Below are positions 6,822 through 13,460 of a stretch of 19,862 nt of DNA, one piece after another. The notes under the pieces were generated by a model that had not been told where the DNA came from, did no database searches, and saw only the letters and a program-made list of their open reading frames with translations. Position numbers and translations under genes: made by a program. How positions within the stretch are numbered: position 1 is the first letter of the stretch; each line of letters opens with the position of its first letter. The DNA is from Collinsella aerofaciens (GTDB lineage Bacteria > Actinomycetota > Coriobacteriia > Coriobacteriales > Coriobacteriaceae): contig JAUUSS010000036.1 in NCBI GenBank assembly GCA_030841765.1, forward strand, positions 1 to 19,862, written 5' to 3'.

Positions 6822-6825
6822 AGTC

Positions 6826-7686
6826 TTACTCCTCCGCCTTTGCGGCATCCCACAGGTCGTTGAGGCCGTGGGTCGAAAGCTCGGCAAGATCCACGTGAGC
6901 ATCGGCCGCCATCTGCTCCATCGCGGCCCAGCGGCGGCGGAACTTTGCCGTGCTGGCGCGCAGGGCGCTCTCGGCGTCGATTCCCTCTTTGCGCGCGACG
7001 TTGACCAGGGCAAAGAGCAGATCGCCAAACTCCATTTCGCGCTCGGGCGTTCCGGGGGCCTCGGCCTCAAACTCGGCACGTTCCTCGGCGACCTCGTCCC
7101 ACACGTCCTGGACCGTCTCCCACTCAAAGCCCACGGCAGCCGCCTTGCGCGACACCTTCTGAGCCTGCATCAGCGCCGGCAGATGCGTGGGCACGCCGTC
7201 GAGCAGGCCCTCGGGCGCAGCCTCGCCTGCCGCCACGGCCTTGTCCTTGGCAGCCCTCTCGGCAAGCTTAACCTCGTCCCAAATCTTGAGTACCTCGTCG
7301 GAGCTGTCGGCATCCACATCGCCAAACACGTGCGGATGACGGCGGATGAGTTTGGCGTCGATATCGCGCGCCACGTCGGCCAGCGTAAACTCGCCGGCGT
7401 CCGCCGCAATCTGCGCATGCAGCACGACCTGCATGAGCACGTCACCCAGCTCCTCGCGCAGGTGAACCGCGTCGTCCGTCTCGATGCAGTCGAGCGCCTC
7501 GTAGGCTTCCTCGATCATGTTCTTGCCAATGCTGCGGTGCGTCTGCTCGCGGTCCCACGGGCAGCCGTCGGGCTGACGCAGGCGCCAGATAGTCTGCACC
7601 AGATGCTGCAGCTCGGCCGACGCGTCAACTAGCGTGGACAGATCGCGCGAGCCCTCGGCATTTTGCTGAGCCATGTGCTGCGCCAT
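6826..7686 (-). CDS. mazG: MazG nucleoside triphosphate pyrophosphohydrolase
   Basis: This 286-residue tandem-domain MazG hydrolyses (d)NTPs to NMP and pyrophosphate. The first domain has the CPWDREQTHRSI motif (42-53), EExxE (59-63) and EELGDVLMQ (78-86), the metal-binding helices. The second domain (about 190-270) has a similar EFGDLLFALVN motif. An N-terminal tail of about 20 residues and an Ala/Glu-rich linker are extra. The gene starts 2 nt after the stop of the phosphodiesterase gene, with GGAGGA inside that gene as ribosome binding site, so the two are translated as a unit. In Mycobacterium mazG also lies just upstream of eno, which supports the assignment. Confidence 0.95.
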   Translation of the reverse strand: MAQHMAQQNAEGSRDLSTLVDASAELQHLVQTIWRLRQPDGCPWDREQTHRSIGKNMIEEAYEALDCIETDDAVHLREELGDVLMQVVLHAQIAADAGEFTLADVARDIDAKLIRRHPHVFGDVDADSSDEVLKIWDEVKLAERAAKDKAVAAGEAAPEGLLDGVPTHLPALMQAQKVSRKAAAVGFEWETVQDVWDEVAEERAEFEAEAPGTPEREMEFGDLLFALVNVARKEGIDAESALRASTAKFRRRWAAMEQMAADAHVDLAELSTHGLNDLWDAAKAEE

Positions 7687-7688
7687 GG

Positions 7689-8237
7689 TTAGTCCTCCTC
7701 CAGGATCACGTGGCGGAACGCGCCGTCCTCGTAGATGCCGTAGCTGTGCGTGCCGTCCTTGGGAATGCTCACGCTACCGGGGTTGAAGAGCCACAGGCCC
7801 GGGTGCGCGGCGCTTGCCTCGTTAACCTTGATGTGCGTGTGACCGTAGACGAGCGCGGAGCCCTCGGGCAGCGCGGGCGCGTGGTCGACGCTGTTGTGCA
7901 TGCCGGCGCCAAAGACATGGCCGTGCGTCAGGAACAGCTCGCGGCCGGTCTCGTCGAACAGCGTGGCGTAGTCGGCCATGACGGGAAAGTCGAGGACCAT
8001 CTGGTCGACCTCGGCATCGCAGTTGCCGCGTACCGCGATGATGCGGTCGGCCAGGGCGTTGAGCAGCGGGATCACGCGCTTGGGGGCGTAATCGCGCGGC
8101 AGGTCGTTGCGCGGACCGTGATAGAGCAGGTCGCCCAGCAGCACGATGCGGTCGGGCTGCTCGGACTCGATGGCGGCAACCAGGCGCTCGGCCCAATATG
8201 CCGAGCCGTGGATGTCGGAGGCGATGAGGTATTTCAT
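7689..8237 (-). CDS. YfcE-like metallophosphoesterase
   Basis: This 182-residue protein is a single calcineurin-like phosphoesterase domain of the YfcE/MJ0936 type. Metal-binding motifs appear in order: SDIHG (7-11), LLGDLLYHG (33-41), RGNCD (70-74), LTHGHVFG (103-110) and YGHTHIK (131-137), followed by NPGSVSIP (152-159). Family members are Mn-dependent phosphodiesterases with activity on artificial diesters; the natural substrate is unknown. The start at 8237 has AAGGA 8 nt upstream; a 20-residue extension from a further upstream start is not family-like. It lies 56 nt after the LarC-like gene and 2 nt before mazG. Confidence 0.93.
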   Translation of the reverse strand: MKYLIASDIHGSAYWAERLVAAIESEQPDRIVLLGDLLYHGPRNDLPRDYAPKRVIPLLNALADRIIAVRGNCDAEVDQMVLDFPVMADYATLFDETGRELFLTHGHVFGAGMHNSVDHAPALPEGSALVYGHTHIKVNEASAAHPGLWLFNPGSVSIPKDGTHSYGIYEDGAFRHVILEED

Positions 8238-8293
8238 GGGGAGATCCTTTCGAATGGGGTTGATGGGGCGGGTGTGGCGCGTCGCCGACCGTG

Positions 8294-8779
8294 TCACTCA
8301 AATTGCAGAGCCGCGGCTTGTGCTGTCTGTATCACGCGCTGGAGCGGCACACCGTGCTCGCGGGCAAGGCGGGCGCAGTCCTCGTACTCGGGCGCTGCAC
8401 GCTCGCTGCCGTCGGGCAGGGTGGCCACCTTGACGAACACCTCGCCCCATGGCGTCGTTACGCGCTCAAAGCGGCGTGGTAGGCAAACGCGCTCCATAAC
8501 CTGGCGACGAATGCCGTTGGTCGTGGTTTCCAAGAAGATGATCGTCTGCAGGCGCTCGATATCCTCGTAGGTGCAGATTACCTGCAGCTGCCAGCCGGGG
8601 CGGCCTTTCTTACAATAGAGGGGCAGCCAGTGCACCTCGCGCGCACCCGCCTCGCGCAGGCGGTCGGCGGCGTAGGCGAGTACCTCAGGCGACGCGTCGT
8701 CGATGTCGCATTCCAGCTTGACGATGGTTTCAGGCGCATCGGTCTCGCGGGACAGCGGGGATGTGCTATCGCATGGCAT
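8294..8779 (-). CDS. Stand-alone LarC C-terminal domain (LarC2/DUF111-like)
   Basis: This 161-residue protein matches the C-terminal half of LarC, the CTP-dependent enzyme that inserts nickel into the pincer cofactor of lactate racemase. Recognisable motifs: LECDIDDASPE (22-32), YCKKGRPGW (55-63), FLETTTNGIRR (82-92) and APEYEDCARLA (129-139). The N-terminal LarC1 part (His-rich nickel-binding half) is absent, and no LarA, LarB or LarE is in the window. In Lactobacillus plantarum LarC is made from larC1 and larC2 by ribosomal frameshift; here the upstream DNA is non-coding, so this is a separate gene, not a frameshift remnant. The start at 8779 has AAAGGAG 9 nt upstream; longer starts lack a ribosome binding site. 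A nickel-related role is inference. Confidence 0.82.
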   Translation of the reverse strand: MPCDSTSPLSRETDAPETIVKLECDIDDASPEVLAYAADRLREAGAREVHWLPLYCKKGRPGWQLQVICTYEDIERLQTIIFLETTTNGIRRQVMERVCLPRRFERVTTPWGEVFVKVATLPDGSERAAPEYEDCARLAREHGVPLQRVIQTAQAAALQFE

Positions 8780-8885
8780 ACGGTCCGGCTCCTTTCCGCG
8801 CGGGCTCGTTTTGTTCATCCAAACGCTAGCACATCGGACGTGGCACAAGCGTGACTTTCGTCCGTCGCCGCCCTTGCCCCCATCC

Positions 8886-8950
8886 AAACGTGTACGTCAG
8901 CCTCCAAACATGTCATTATTTGTCGGTTTTGGAGGCTGACGTACACGTTT
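8886..8950. repeat. Perfect 23-bp inverted repeat in a divergent promoter region
   Basis: Positions 8886-8908 are the exact reverse complement of 8928-8950, with a 19-nt centre. The arms read AAACGTGTACGTCAG... and ...CTGACGTACACGTTT, and the plus-strand side continues with one more T. It lies between the divergent LarC2-like and PHP phosphatase genes, 107 nt from one start and 129 nt from the other. It could be a mobile miniature repeat, a terminator-like insulator or a regulator site. The rest of 8780-9078 has no gene. Confidence 0.88.
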
Positions 8951-9040
8951 TGAGAGCAAGCGAGGCCGCACCACGCGCCGCGCAACCTTTCCAATCGATT
9001 TCGATCCCCGGCGTGCCCGGCGTGTTGAGAGCTGCGCCAT

Positions 9041-9046
9041 TACAAT
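9041..9046 (+). promoter_or_regulatory. Candidate -10 box of the PHP phosphatase gene
   Basis: TACAAT lies 33 nt upstream of the ATG at 9079, which has AAAGGAG as ribosome binding site. No convincing -35 at normal spacing. Confidence 0.35.
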
Positions 9047-9078
9047 GAAGCGGATTCGCTTGACGCAAAGGAGCCGCT

Positions 9079-9990
9079 ATGCCCATGTGCCCGCTGGTCG
9101 ATTGCCATACCCACACCTCGTTTTCGGACGGGCATGCCTCGTTTGAGGACAACGTCCGTGCCGCTGCTGCGGCCGGCTGCCGCGTCATGGTCTCGACCGA
9201 CCATCTCACCCTGCCCGCCAGCATGGATGCCAACTGCGAAGTGCAGGTTACTGAAGGCGACCTGCCGGCACATCATCTGGCTTTTGAGGATGCCCGCAAG
9301 CTTGCCGCGCAGATCGCGCCGGAGCTCGAGCTTATCTATGGCTTTGAATGCGATTGGTACGAAGGCTGCGAGCCCTTGGTTGAGCGCTGGTCCGATGGCG
9401 CCGTGGTGCGCCTGGGCAGCGTACATTGGATCGGCGACCCCGGCGATATCATGGCCGGGGCCGCAGGCACGGCGGGAACGGAAAATGTCGCTCGCCCCGA
9501 TACGCCAGATTCGCTCTGTGGCTGGATCGACGACGACACCAACCTGCACGTCTGGGAAAATCTGAGCGTGCGCGGCGTATGGGAGCGCTATGTCGACGAC
9601 TGGTGCCACGCCTGCGAGAGCTCGCTCAACTTTGACGTGATGGCCCATCCCGACCTGGTCATGCGTTTTTCGAAGGAGGGCTTCGCGCCCGACTTTGACC
9701 CCACGCCGCTCTGGGAGCAGATGGCCGAGTGCGCCCACGACACGGGTCGCCGCGTTGAGGTTTCGACCGCCGCGCCGCGCAAGGGCCTCGACGATTACTA
9801 TCCCGCGACCGGTCTGTTGCGTTGCTTCGCCCACGCCGAGGTGCCGATCACTTTTGGCTCGGACGCGCACCGCGCCTGCGATATCTGCTGGAACATCCGC
9901 GAAGCCCAGGCCCACGCCTACGAATGTGGCTACCGCACCTTCGACATCCCCCACCCCACCGGCGAATGGGAATCCACGCCCCTCTTCTAA
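9079..9990 (+). CDS. hisJ: PHP-family histidinol-phosphatase
   Basis: This 303-residue PHP-domain phosphoesterase should hydrolyse L-histidinol phosphate to histidinol, the step before HisD. PHP metal motifs appear in order: DCHTHTSFSDG (8-18), VSTDHL (38-43), IYGFECDW (86-93), LGSVHWIGD (112-120), MAHPDLV (188-194) and FGSDAH (259-264). Pattern and length match the HisJ/HisK group of Gram-positive bacteria. HisB in this window is dehydratase only, so a separate phosphatase is needed; this gene lies convergent with the his operon, its stop 116 nt from the hisE stop. It has its own promoter region and strong ribosome binding site, so it would be expressed separately from the operon. Confidence 0.9.
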   Translation: MPMCPLVDCHTHTSFSDGHASFEDNVRAAAAAGCRVMVSTDHLTLPASMDANCEVQVTEGDLPAHHLAFEDARKLAAQIAPELELIYGFECDWYEGCEPLVERWSDGAVVRLGSVHWIGDPGDIMAGAAGTAGTENVARPDTPDSLCGWIDDDTNLHVWENLSVRGVWERYVDDWCHACESSLNFDVMAHPDLVMRFSKEGFAPDFDPTPLWEQMAECAHDTGRRVEVSTAAPRKGLDDYYPATGLLRCFAHAEVPITFGSDAHRACDICWNIREAQAHAYECGYRTFDIPHPTGEWESTPLF

Positions 9991-10005
9991 CCCATCCCCT
10001 TCATC

Positions 10006-10072
10006 AGTTGCGGTGAAATAGGGACCGTTTTGCCTGATGAAGCGTTTAAACAGTCCCTATTTCACCGCAACT
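10006..10072. repeat. 67-bp palindromic repeat, copy 2
   Basis: The element has perfect 20-bp terminal inverted repeats (10006-10025 with 10053-10072), then one mismatch and four more pairs (GTTT/AAAC). The arms match copy 1 at 3298-3364 and total length is identical, while the interiors differ. Like copy 1 it lies between convergent genes, here the PHP phosphatase and hisE. Confidence 0.92.
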
Positions 10073-10106
10073 TCCATGGGGCCAAGGTAGCTAATTTAGG
10101 TTTGAC

Positions 10107-10424
10107 TTAGTGGCGGCGGGCGTTGAGTTCGCCGGCCAGCTCGTCGAGGGTGATGCCATAGCGCTCGAGCGTTACGAGCAGGTGGTAGATCAGGTCGCCG
10201 GCCTCGTAGCGAATGTGGTCGTGGTCGTTGTCCTTGCAGGCCATGATCACCTCGCTCGCCTCCTCGGCAAGCTTCTTGAGTAGCTCGTCCTCGACTTCGG
10301 TCAGCAGACGCGCGGTATAGCTCTCCTGCGGCGATGTATCACGACGACCGTGAATCACCTCGGCCAGACCTGTCAGCGTCTCGCCGATGTTTCCCGGCTG
10401 TACGTTAGCTGTTCTGACTCCCAT
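10107..10424 (-). CDS. hisE: Phosphoribosyl-ATP pyrophosphatase
   Basis: This 105-residue HisE performs the second step of histidine synthesis, hydrolysing PR-ATP to PR-AMP and pyrophosphate. It belongs to the all-alpha NTP pyrophosphatase (MazG-like) superfamily: the metal-binding helices contain EDELLKKLAEEASEV (45-59) and YEAGDLIYHLLV (73-84). Length is normal for a stand-alone HisE; in many bacteria HisI and HisE are fused, here they are separate with a small unknown gene between. It is the last gene of the his operon, 15 nt after the small gene, and is followed by the 67-bp palindrome. Confidence 0.95.
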   Translation of the reverse strand: MGVRTANVQPGNIGETLTGLAEVIHGRRDTSPQESYTARLLTEVEDELLKKLAEEASEVIMACKDNDHDHIRYEAGDLIYHLLVTLERYGITLDELAGELNARRH

Positions 10425-10439
10425 GGTTATTTCCTCTCG

Positions 10440-10667
10440 TTACTGCAGCGTAAAGTAAGTACCGGTCTCATCGAACCGAAGCTTTGCGCCCTTTTTCTCA
10501 AAGAACTCAACGATGACGGCATGGGCCTCGTCGAGCCTTTCCTTCTCGGCCTCGAGCCAAAACGACTGCGCCCCGCAGGCATCGGTCAGGTGCACGCGGC
10601 ATGGCACGCCCGCGCGGAGGAGCTCGGTGTTGCAGCCGGCGACCTCGAACGGCGTCACGACTTTCAT
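10440..10667 (-). CDS. Conserved-looking small protein with a TDACG motif, in the his operon
   Basis: This 75-residue soluble protein has no signal peptide or membrane segment. Its most notable stretch is VHLTDACGAQSFWLEAE (25-41), with H26, D29, C31 and polar neighbours that could bind metal or form an active site; the rest suggests an alpha-beta fold (AHAVIVEFFEKKGAKLRF). Its ATG overlaps the hisI stop by 4 nt (ATGA), giving translational coupling, and hisE follows 15 nt later, so it is expressed with the pathway. I recall small proteins annotated only as RDAC family with a similar DAC motif, but I assign no function. Shadow ORFs are excluded by the coupling and the normal codon pattern. 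Confidence 0.8.
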   Translation of the reverse strand: MKVVTPFEVAGCNTELLRAGVPCRVHLTDACGAQSFWLEAEKERLDEAHAVIVEFFEKKGAKLRFDETGTYFTLQ

Positions 10668-11005
10668 CGCACTCCCCCTTCCACGCGCTTAAAGAAGCAG
10701 GTACGGTTGCCGGTATGGCAGGCCGGACCCGGCGAGTCCACCTTGACCAGCAGCGTATCGCTATCGCAGTCGGTCCAGAGTTCCTTAACCTCCTGCATAT
10801 TGCCACTCGTCGCGCCCTTGTTCCAGAGCTCCTGGCGACTGCGGCTCCAAAACCACGTGGTGCCGGTCTTGAGCGTCAACCCCACCGACTCCTCGTTCAT
10901 CCAGGCAACCATAAGCACCTCGCCGGTGTCATACTGCTGAACCACACAAGGAATCAGCCCGTGGGCGTCGTATTTAAGATCAGCAGCTTCTACTACCTCA
11001 GTCAT
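10664..11005 (-). CDS. hisI: Phosphoribosyl-AMP cyclohydrolase
   Basis: This 113-residue HisI opens the adenine ring of PR-AMP to give ProFAR. It is a zinc enzyme: the signatures WFWSRSRQELWNKGATSG (51-68), DCDSDTLLVKV (79-89), and cysteines C80, C96 (GPACHTGN) and C103 are all present. Length fits a monofunctional enzyme. I prefer the ATG at 11005 (MTEVVEAADL), which has GGGAG 5 nt upstream; ATG 11008 or TTG 11017 would add one or four residues. Its end overlaps the next gene by 4 nt. A 148-nt gap containing a large hairpin separates it from hisF. Confidence 0.95.
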   Translation of the reverse strand: MTEVVEAADLKYDAHGLIPCVVQQYDTGEVLMVAWMNEESVGLTLKTGTTWFWSRSRQELWNKGATSGNMQEVKELWTDCDSDTLLVKVDSPGPACHTGNRTCFFKRVEGGVR

Positions 11006-11050
11006 CATTTCTCCCAAGTAATAACAGTAAGCCCCACAGGTCGGCGAGGG

Positions 11051-11144
11051 TTGTCCAGGTGCCGCAGGTTGCCGCGAAAGAGGAGCGACGCGTACTTTGG
11101 TACGCGAGCGACGGTTTGAGCGGCAAGATGCGGTGCCTGGGCAA
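11051..11144. repeat. Large imperfect hairpin element in the hisF-hisI gap
   Basis: Outer arms 11051-11075 and 11120-11144 are imperfect inverted repeats (about 19 of 25 positions match). In the middle CGCGTAC-TTTG-GTACGCG (11089-11106) is a perfect 7-bp hairpin flanked by the direct repeat GAGCGACG (11083-11090 and 11106-11113). The element starts 10 nt after the hisF stop and is transcribed with the operon. No T tract follows, so it is not a classical terminator. Confidence 0.75.
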
Positions 11145-11153
11145 GCCGCAGCG

Positions 11154-11936
11154 CTAGAAGTCCAACCTGACAGGGATGCCCTGCGAGGCCATATACTCCT
11201 TCACCTGGCGAATGCTGAACGTTCCAAAGTGAAAGACGCTGGCCGCCAGCACGGCGTCGGCCTCGCCCTCGATCACGCCTTCGGCAAAATGCTCGAGCGT
11301 GCCCACTCCGCCGCTCGCGATGACGGGAATCGGCACCGCGCGCGCCACGGCGCGGGTGAGCGCCAGGTCAAAGCCGGCCTTGGTGCCGTCGCGGTCCATA
11401 CTGGTGAGCAAGATCTCGCCGGCGCCGCGACGGGCCGCCTCCTCGGCCCACGCCACCGCGTCGATACCCGTGGCGTTGCGGCCGCCCGCCGTGAAGACCT
11501 CCCACTTGTCGGCACCCGGCTCTCCGGGCAAACCGACGCGCTTGGCATCGATCGCCACGACCACGGCCTGGCTGCCAAACGCCGCGGCAGCCTGGCTAAT
11601 CAACGACGGATCGCGCACGGCGGCAGAGTTAAGCGACACCTTGTCGGCGCCGGCTGCAACCATGGTGCGCATGCCCGCCAGGTCGCGAAATCCGCCGCCC
11701 ACGGTATAGGGAATAGCGAGCTCCTCGGCCGCATGCGCCGCCATCTCGATGGTCGTCGCGCGGTTGTCGCTCGTGGCGGTAATGTCCAGGAAGACAACCT
11801 CGTCCGCACCCTCGCGGTCGTAGGCGCGGGCTAGCTCCACCGGGTCGCCCGCATCGCGCAGGTTCACAAAGTTGACGCCCTTGACCACGCGGCCGTCCTT
11901 GACGTCCAGGCAGGGAATCACACGTTTGGTAAGCAT
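11154..11936 (-). CDS. hisF: Imidazole glycerol phosphate synthase, cyclase subunit
   Basis: This 260-residue (beta/alpha)8 barrel protein pairs with HisH to convert PRFAR and glutamine-derived ammonia into imidazole glycerol phosphate and AICAR. The catalytic aspartates are D11 (VIPCLDVKDGRVVKG) and D130 (VVAIDAK). Phosphate-binding loops include TVGGGFR (78-84) and ASGGVG. Length is normal. It starts 3 nt after hisA with GGAGGAG as ribosome binding site inside the hisA end. It is followed by the structured gap before hisI. Confidence 0.97.
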   Translation of the reverse strand: MLTKRVIPCLDVKDGRVVKGVNFVNLRDAGDPVELARAYDREGADEVVFLDITATSDNRATTIEMAAHAAEELAIPYTVGGGFRDLAGMRTMVAAGADKVSLNSAAVRDPSLISQAAAAFGSQAVVVAIDAKRVGLPGEPGADKWEVFTAGGRNATGIDAVAWAEEAARRGAGEILLTSMDRDGTKAGFDLALTRAVARAVPIPVIASGGVGTLEHFAEGVIEGEADAVLAASVFHFGTFSIRQVKEYMASQGIPVRLDF

Positions 11937-11939
11937 GGA

Positions 11940-12683
11940 CTACTCCTCCCCTCGGGCGGCGGCCAGCGCCTGTACCAGCGTAAAGTTGCCCTCGTAGAGC
12001 GCACGGCCGGTAATGGCACCCTCAATAGCATCCTCACCCACCGCAGCCAGCGCGCGAATGTCGTCGAGCGTAGAGATGCCGCCCGAAGCCACGACAGGAA
12101 AGCCCGCGACCTTGGCAACATGGCGATACGCCGCCACATCGATGCCCGTCTGCATGCCATCGCGCGCGATGTCGGTATACACCAGATGCTTAAAGCCCAG
12201 CTCGGTGAGCTGTGCCACGGCATCGTCGAGTGCCACGCCCGCGCCGTCGCGCCAGCCGTTCACCTTGACCTGGCCGTCGCGCGCGGCGATGTCTGCCACC
12301 AACAGCTCGCCAAAGCCTTGGGCCGCCACCTCGGCAAAACCCGGCTCGGTCACGAGCACCGTGCCCAGTGCGATGCGACGCGCGCCGTAGCCGGCCAACT
12401 CGTCGATGCGTGCAAGCGAGCGAACGCCGCCGCCCACGTCCACAGACAGACCGTCGATGCCGCAGATGCCCTTAATCGCCGCCGAGTTGGCAGCGCACGT
12501 GTCCTCGTCCTCGCCAAAGGCAGCAGACAGGTCGACGACGTGCACCCAGCTCGTACCCTGCGCGGCAAATGAGCGGGCGACTGCCACGGGGTCGTCGGAA
12601 TATACCTTGCAGCGGCTGCGGTCACCGCGCTCCAGGCGCACGACCTTGCCACCGATCAGATCGATTGCGGGAAACAGGATCAT
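11940..12683 (-). CDS. hisA: ProFAR isomerase (phosphoribosylformimino-5-aminoimidazole carboxamide ribotide isomerase)
   Basis: This 247-residue (beta/alpha)8 barrel isomerises ProFAR to PRFAR. Catalytic D8 (FPAIDLIGGKVVRL) and the C-terminal aspartate in VYTDIARDGMQTG (D171), plus SVDVGGGVRS (80-89) and VVASGGIS, are present. In some Actinomycetota HisA (PriA) also replaces TrpF; the loop VNGWRDGAG here is HisA-like and I cannot decide whether it has the second activity. Its ATG overlaps the hisH stop (ATGA), so the two are coupled, and hisF follows 3 nt later. Confidence 0.96.
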   Translation of the reverse strand: MILFPAIDLIGGKVVRLERGDRSRCKVYSDDPVAVARSFAAQGTSWVHVVDLSAAFGEDEDTCAANSAAIKGICGIDGLSVDVGGGVRSLARIDELAGYGARRIALGTVLVTEPGFAEVAAQGFGELLVADIAARDGQVKVNGWRDGAGVALDDAVAQLTELGFKHLVYTDIARDGMQTGIDVAAYRHVAKVAGFPVVASGGISTLDDIRALAAVGEDAIEGAITGRALYEGNFTLVQALAAARGEE

Positions 12684-13381
12684 CGGCCGGCCTCCTCGAC
12701 GATGTTGACGAAGTTCTTAAGGATGCGCTGACCCAGCGCGGAGGATTTCTCGGGATGGAACTGGCAGCCCCACACGTTGCCGTGACGCACGATGCACGGG
12801 AAGCTCCGCGTATAGTGCGTGCGCGCCAGCACATCGGCGGCATCGGCATCGTCGGCCACCGCGTAGCTGTGGGTGAAATACATGTTGGCACCCTCGGCAA
12901 AACCGGCGAGCAGCGGGTCGGCCGCACCGGCGGGCGTCATGTGCACCTGGTCCCAGCCCACGTGCGGCACCTTCAGGCGACTCGATTTCAAGCGCGTGCA
13001 CGAGCCACGCATAATACCCAGGCCATCGGCCCAGGGACCGCCAGCCTGCTCGGGGGTGTTGCCATCGGCAACCGCGCCCTCGTCCGCAGGCACGCCCTCG
13101 TTGCCGCGCTCGAAAAATAGCTGAAGGCCCAGGCAGATACCGAGCAGCGGAGTTCCGGCGGCGACGGCATCGAGCACCGCATCCGCCTCGCCGCTCTGGC
13201 GCATAAAGGCGATCGCGTCATAGAACGCGCCCACGCCCGGGATGACCAGGCCGTCGGCATTGCGGATCTGCTCCGGATCGTCCGATGTGCAGGCGGCGGC
13301 ACCGGCGCGCGCAAGCCCGCGCACAACACTCGATAAGTTGCCCTTGTGGTAGTCGACCACCACGATCTTCGGTTCGCCCAC
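12680..13381 (-). CDS. hisH: Imidazole glycerol phosphate synthase, glutamine amidotransferase subunit
   Basis: This 233-residue class I glutaminase supplies ammonia to HisF. The catalytic triad is C83 (LLGICLGLQLFF), H209 and E211 (GCQFHPEKSS); PGVGAF (48-53) forms the oxyanion region. It is about 25-30 residues longer than usual because of an acidic/Gly-rich insert at about 95-118 after FFERGNEG. I chose the GTG start at 13381, giving the family-like beginning MGEPKIVVVDYHKGNL, with GGGAGGG 4 nt upstream; the longer frame starting at GTG 13432 would begin inside an intergenic hairpin. The end overlaps hisA by 4 nt. Confidence 0.93.
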   Translation of the reverse strand: MGEPKIVVVDYHKGNLSSVVRGLARAGAAACTSDDPEQIRNADGLVIPGVGAFYDAIAFMRQSGEADAVLDAVAAGTPLLGICLGLQLFFERGNEGVPADEGAVADGNTPEQAGGPWADGLGIMRGSCTRLKSSRLKVPHVGWDQVHMTPAGAADPLLAGFAEGANMYFTHSYAVADDADAADVLARTHYTRSFPCIVRHGNVWGCQFHPEKSSALGQRILKNFVNIVEEAGR

Positions 13382-13407
13382 GCGACCCTCCCTTTTCCCA
13401 TCATCCA

Positions 13408-13446
13408 AAACCACCACAAAGGGGACAGGCACCTTAGTGGTGGTTT
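13408..13446. repeat. Terminator-like hairpin between hisB and hisH
   Basis: A perfect 10-bp stem, 13408-13417 (AAACCACCAC) with 13437-13446 (GTGGTGGTTT), has an inner AAGG/CCTT pairing around GGGGACAGGCACC. Read in the direction of the operon the right arm ends in TTTT. It is the only structure in the 79-nt hisB-hisH gap and could reduce transcription of the distal his genes. Confidence 0.7.
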
Positions 13447-13460
13447 GTGCGATCCGTCAG

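Noticed and set aside
8294..8887. LarC gene broken by a frameshift
   Set aside because: DNA upstream of the chosen start encodes no LarC1-like sequence in any frame and contains an inverted repeat, so this is not a visible frameshift of a full larC.
13382..13432. Longer HisH starting at GTG 13432
   Set aside because: The added residues come from the intergenic hairpin and no HisH has such an N terminus; GTG 13381 has a strong ribosome binding site.
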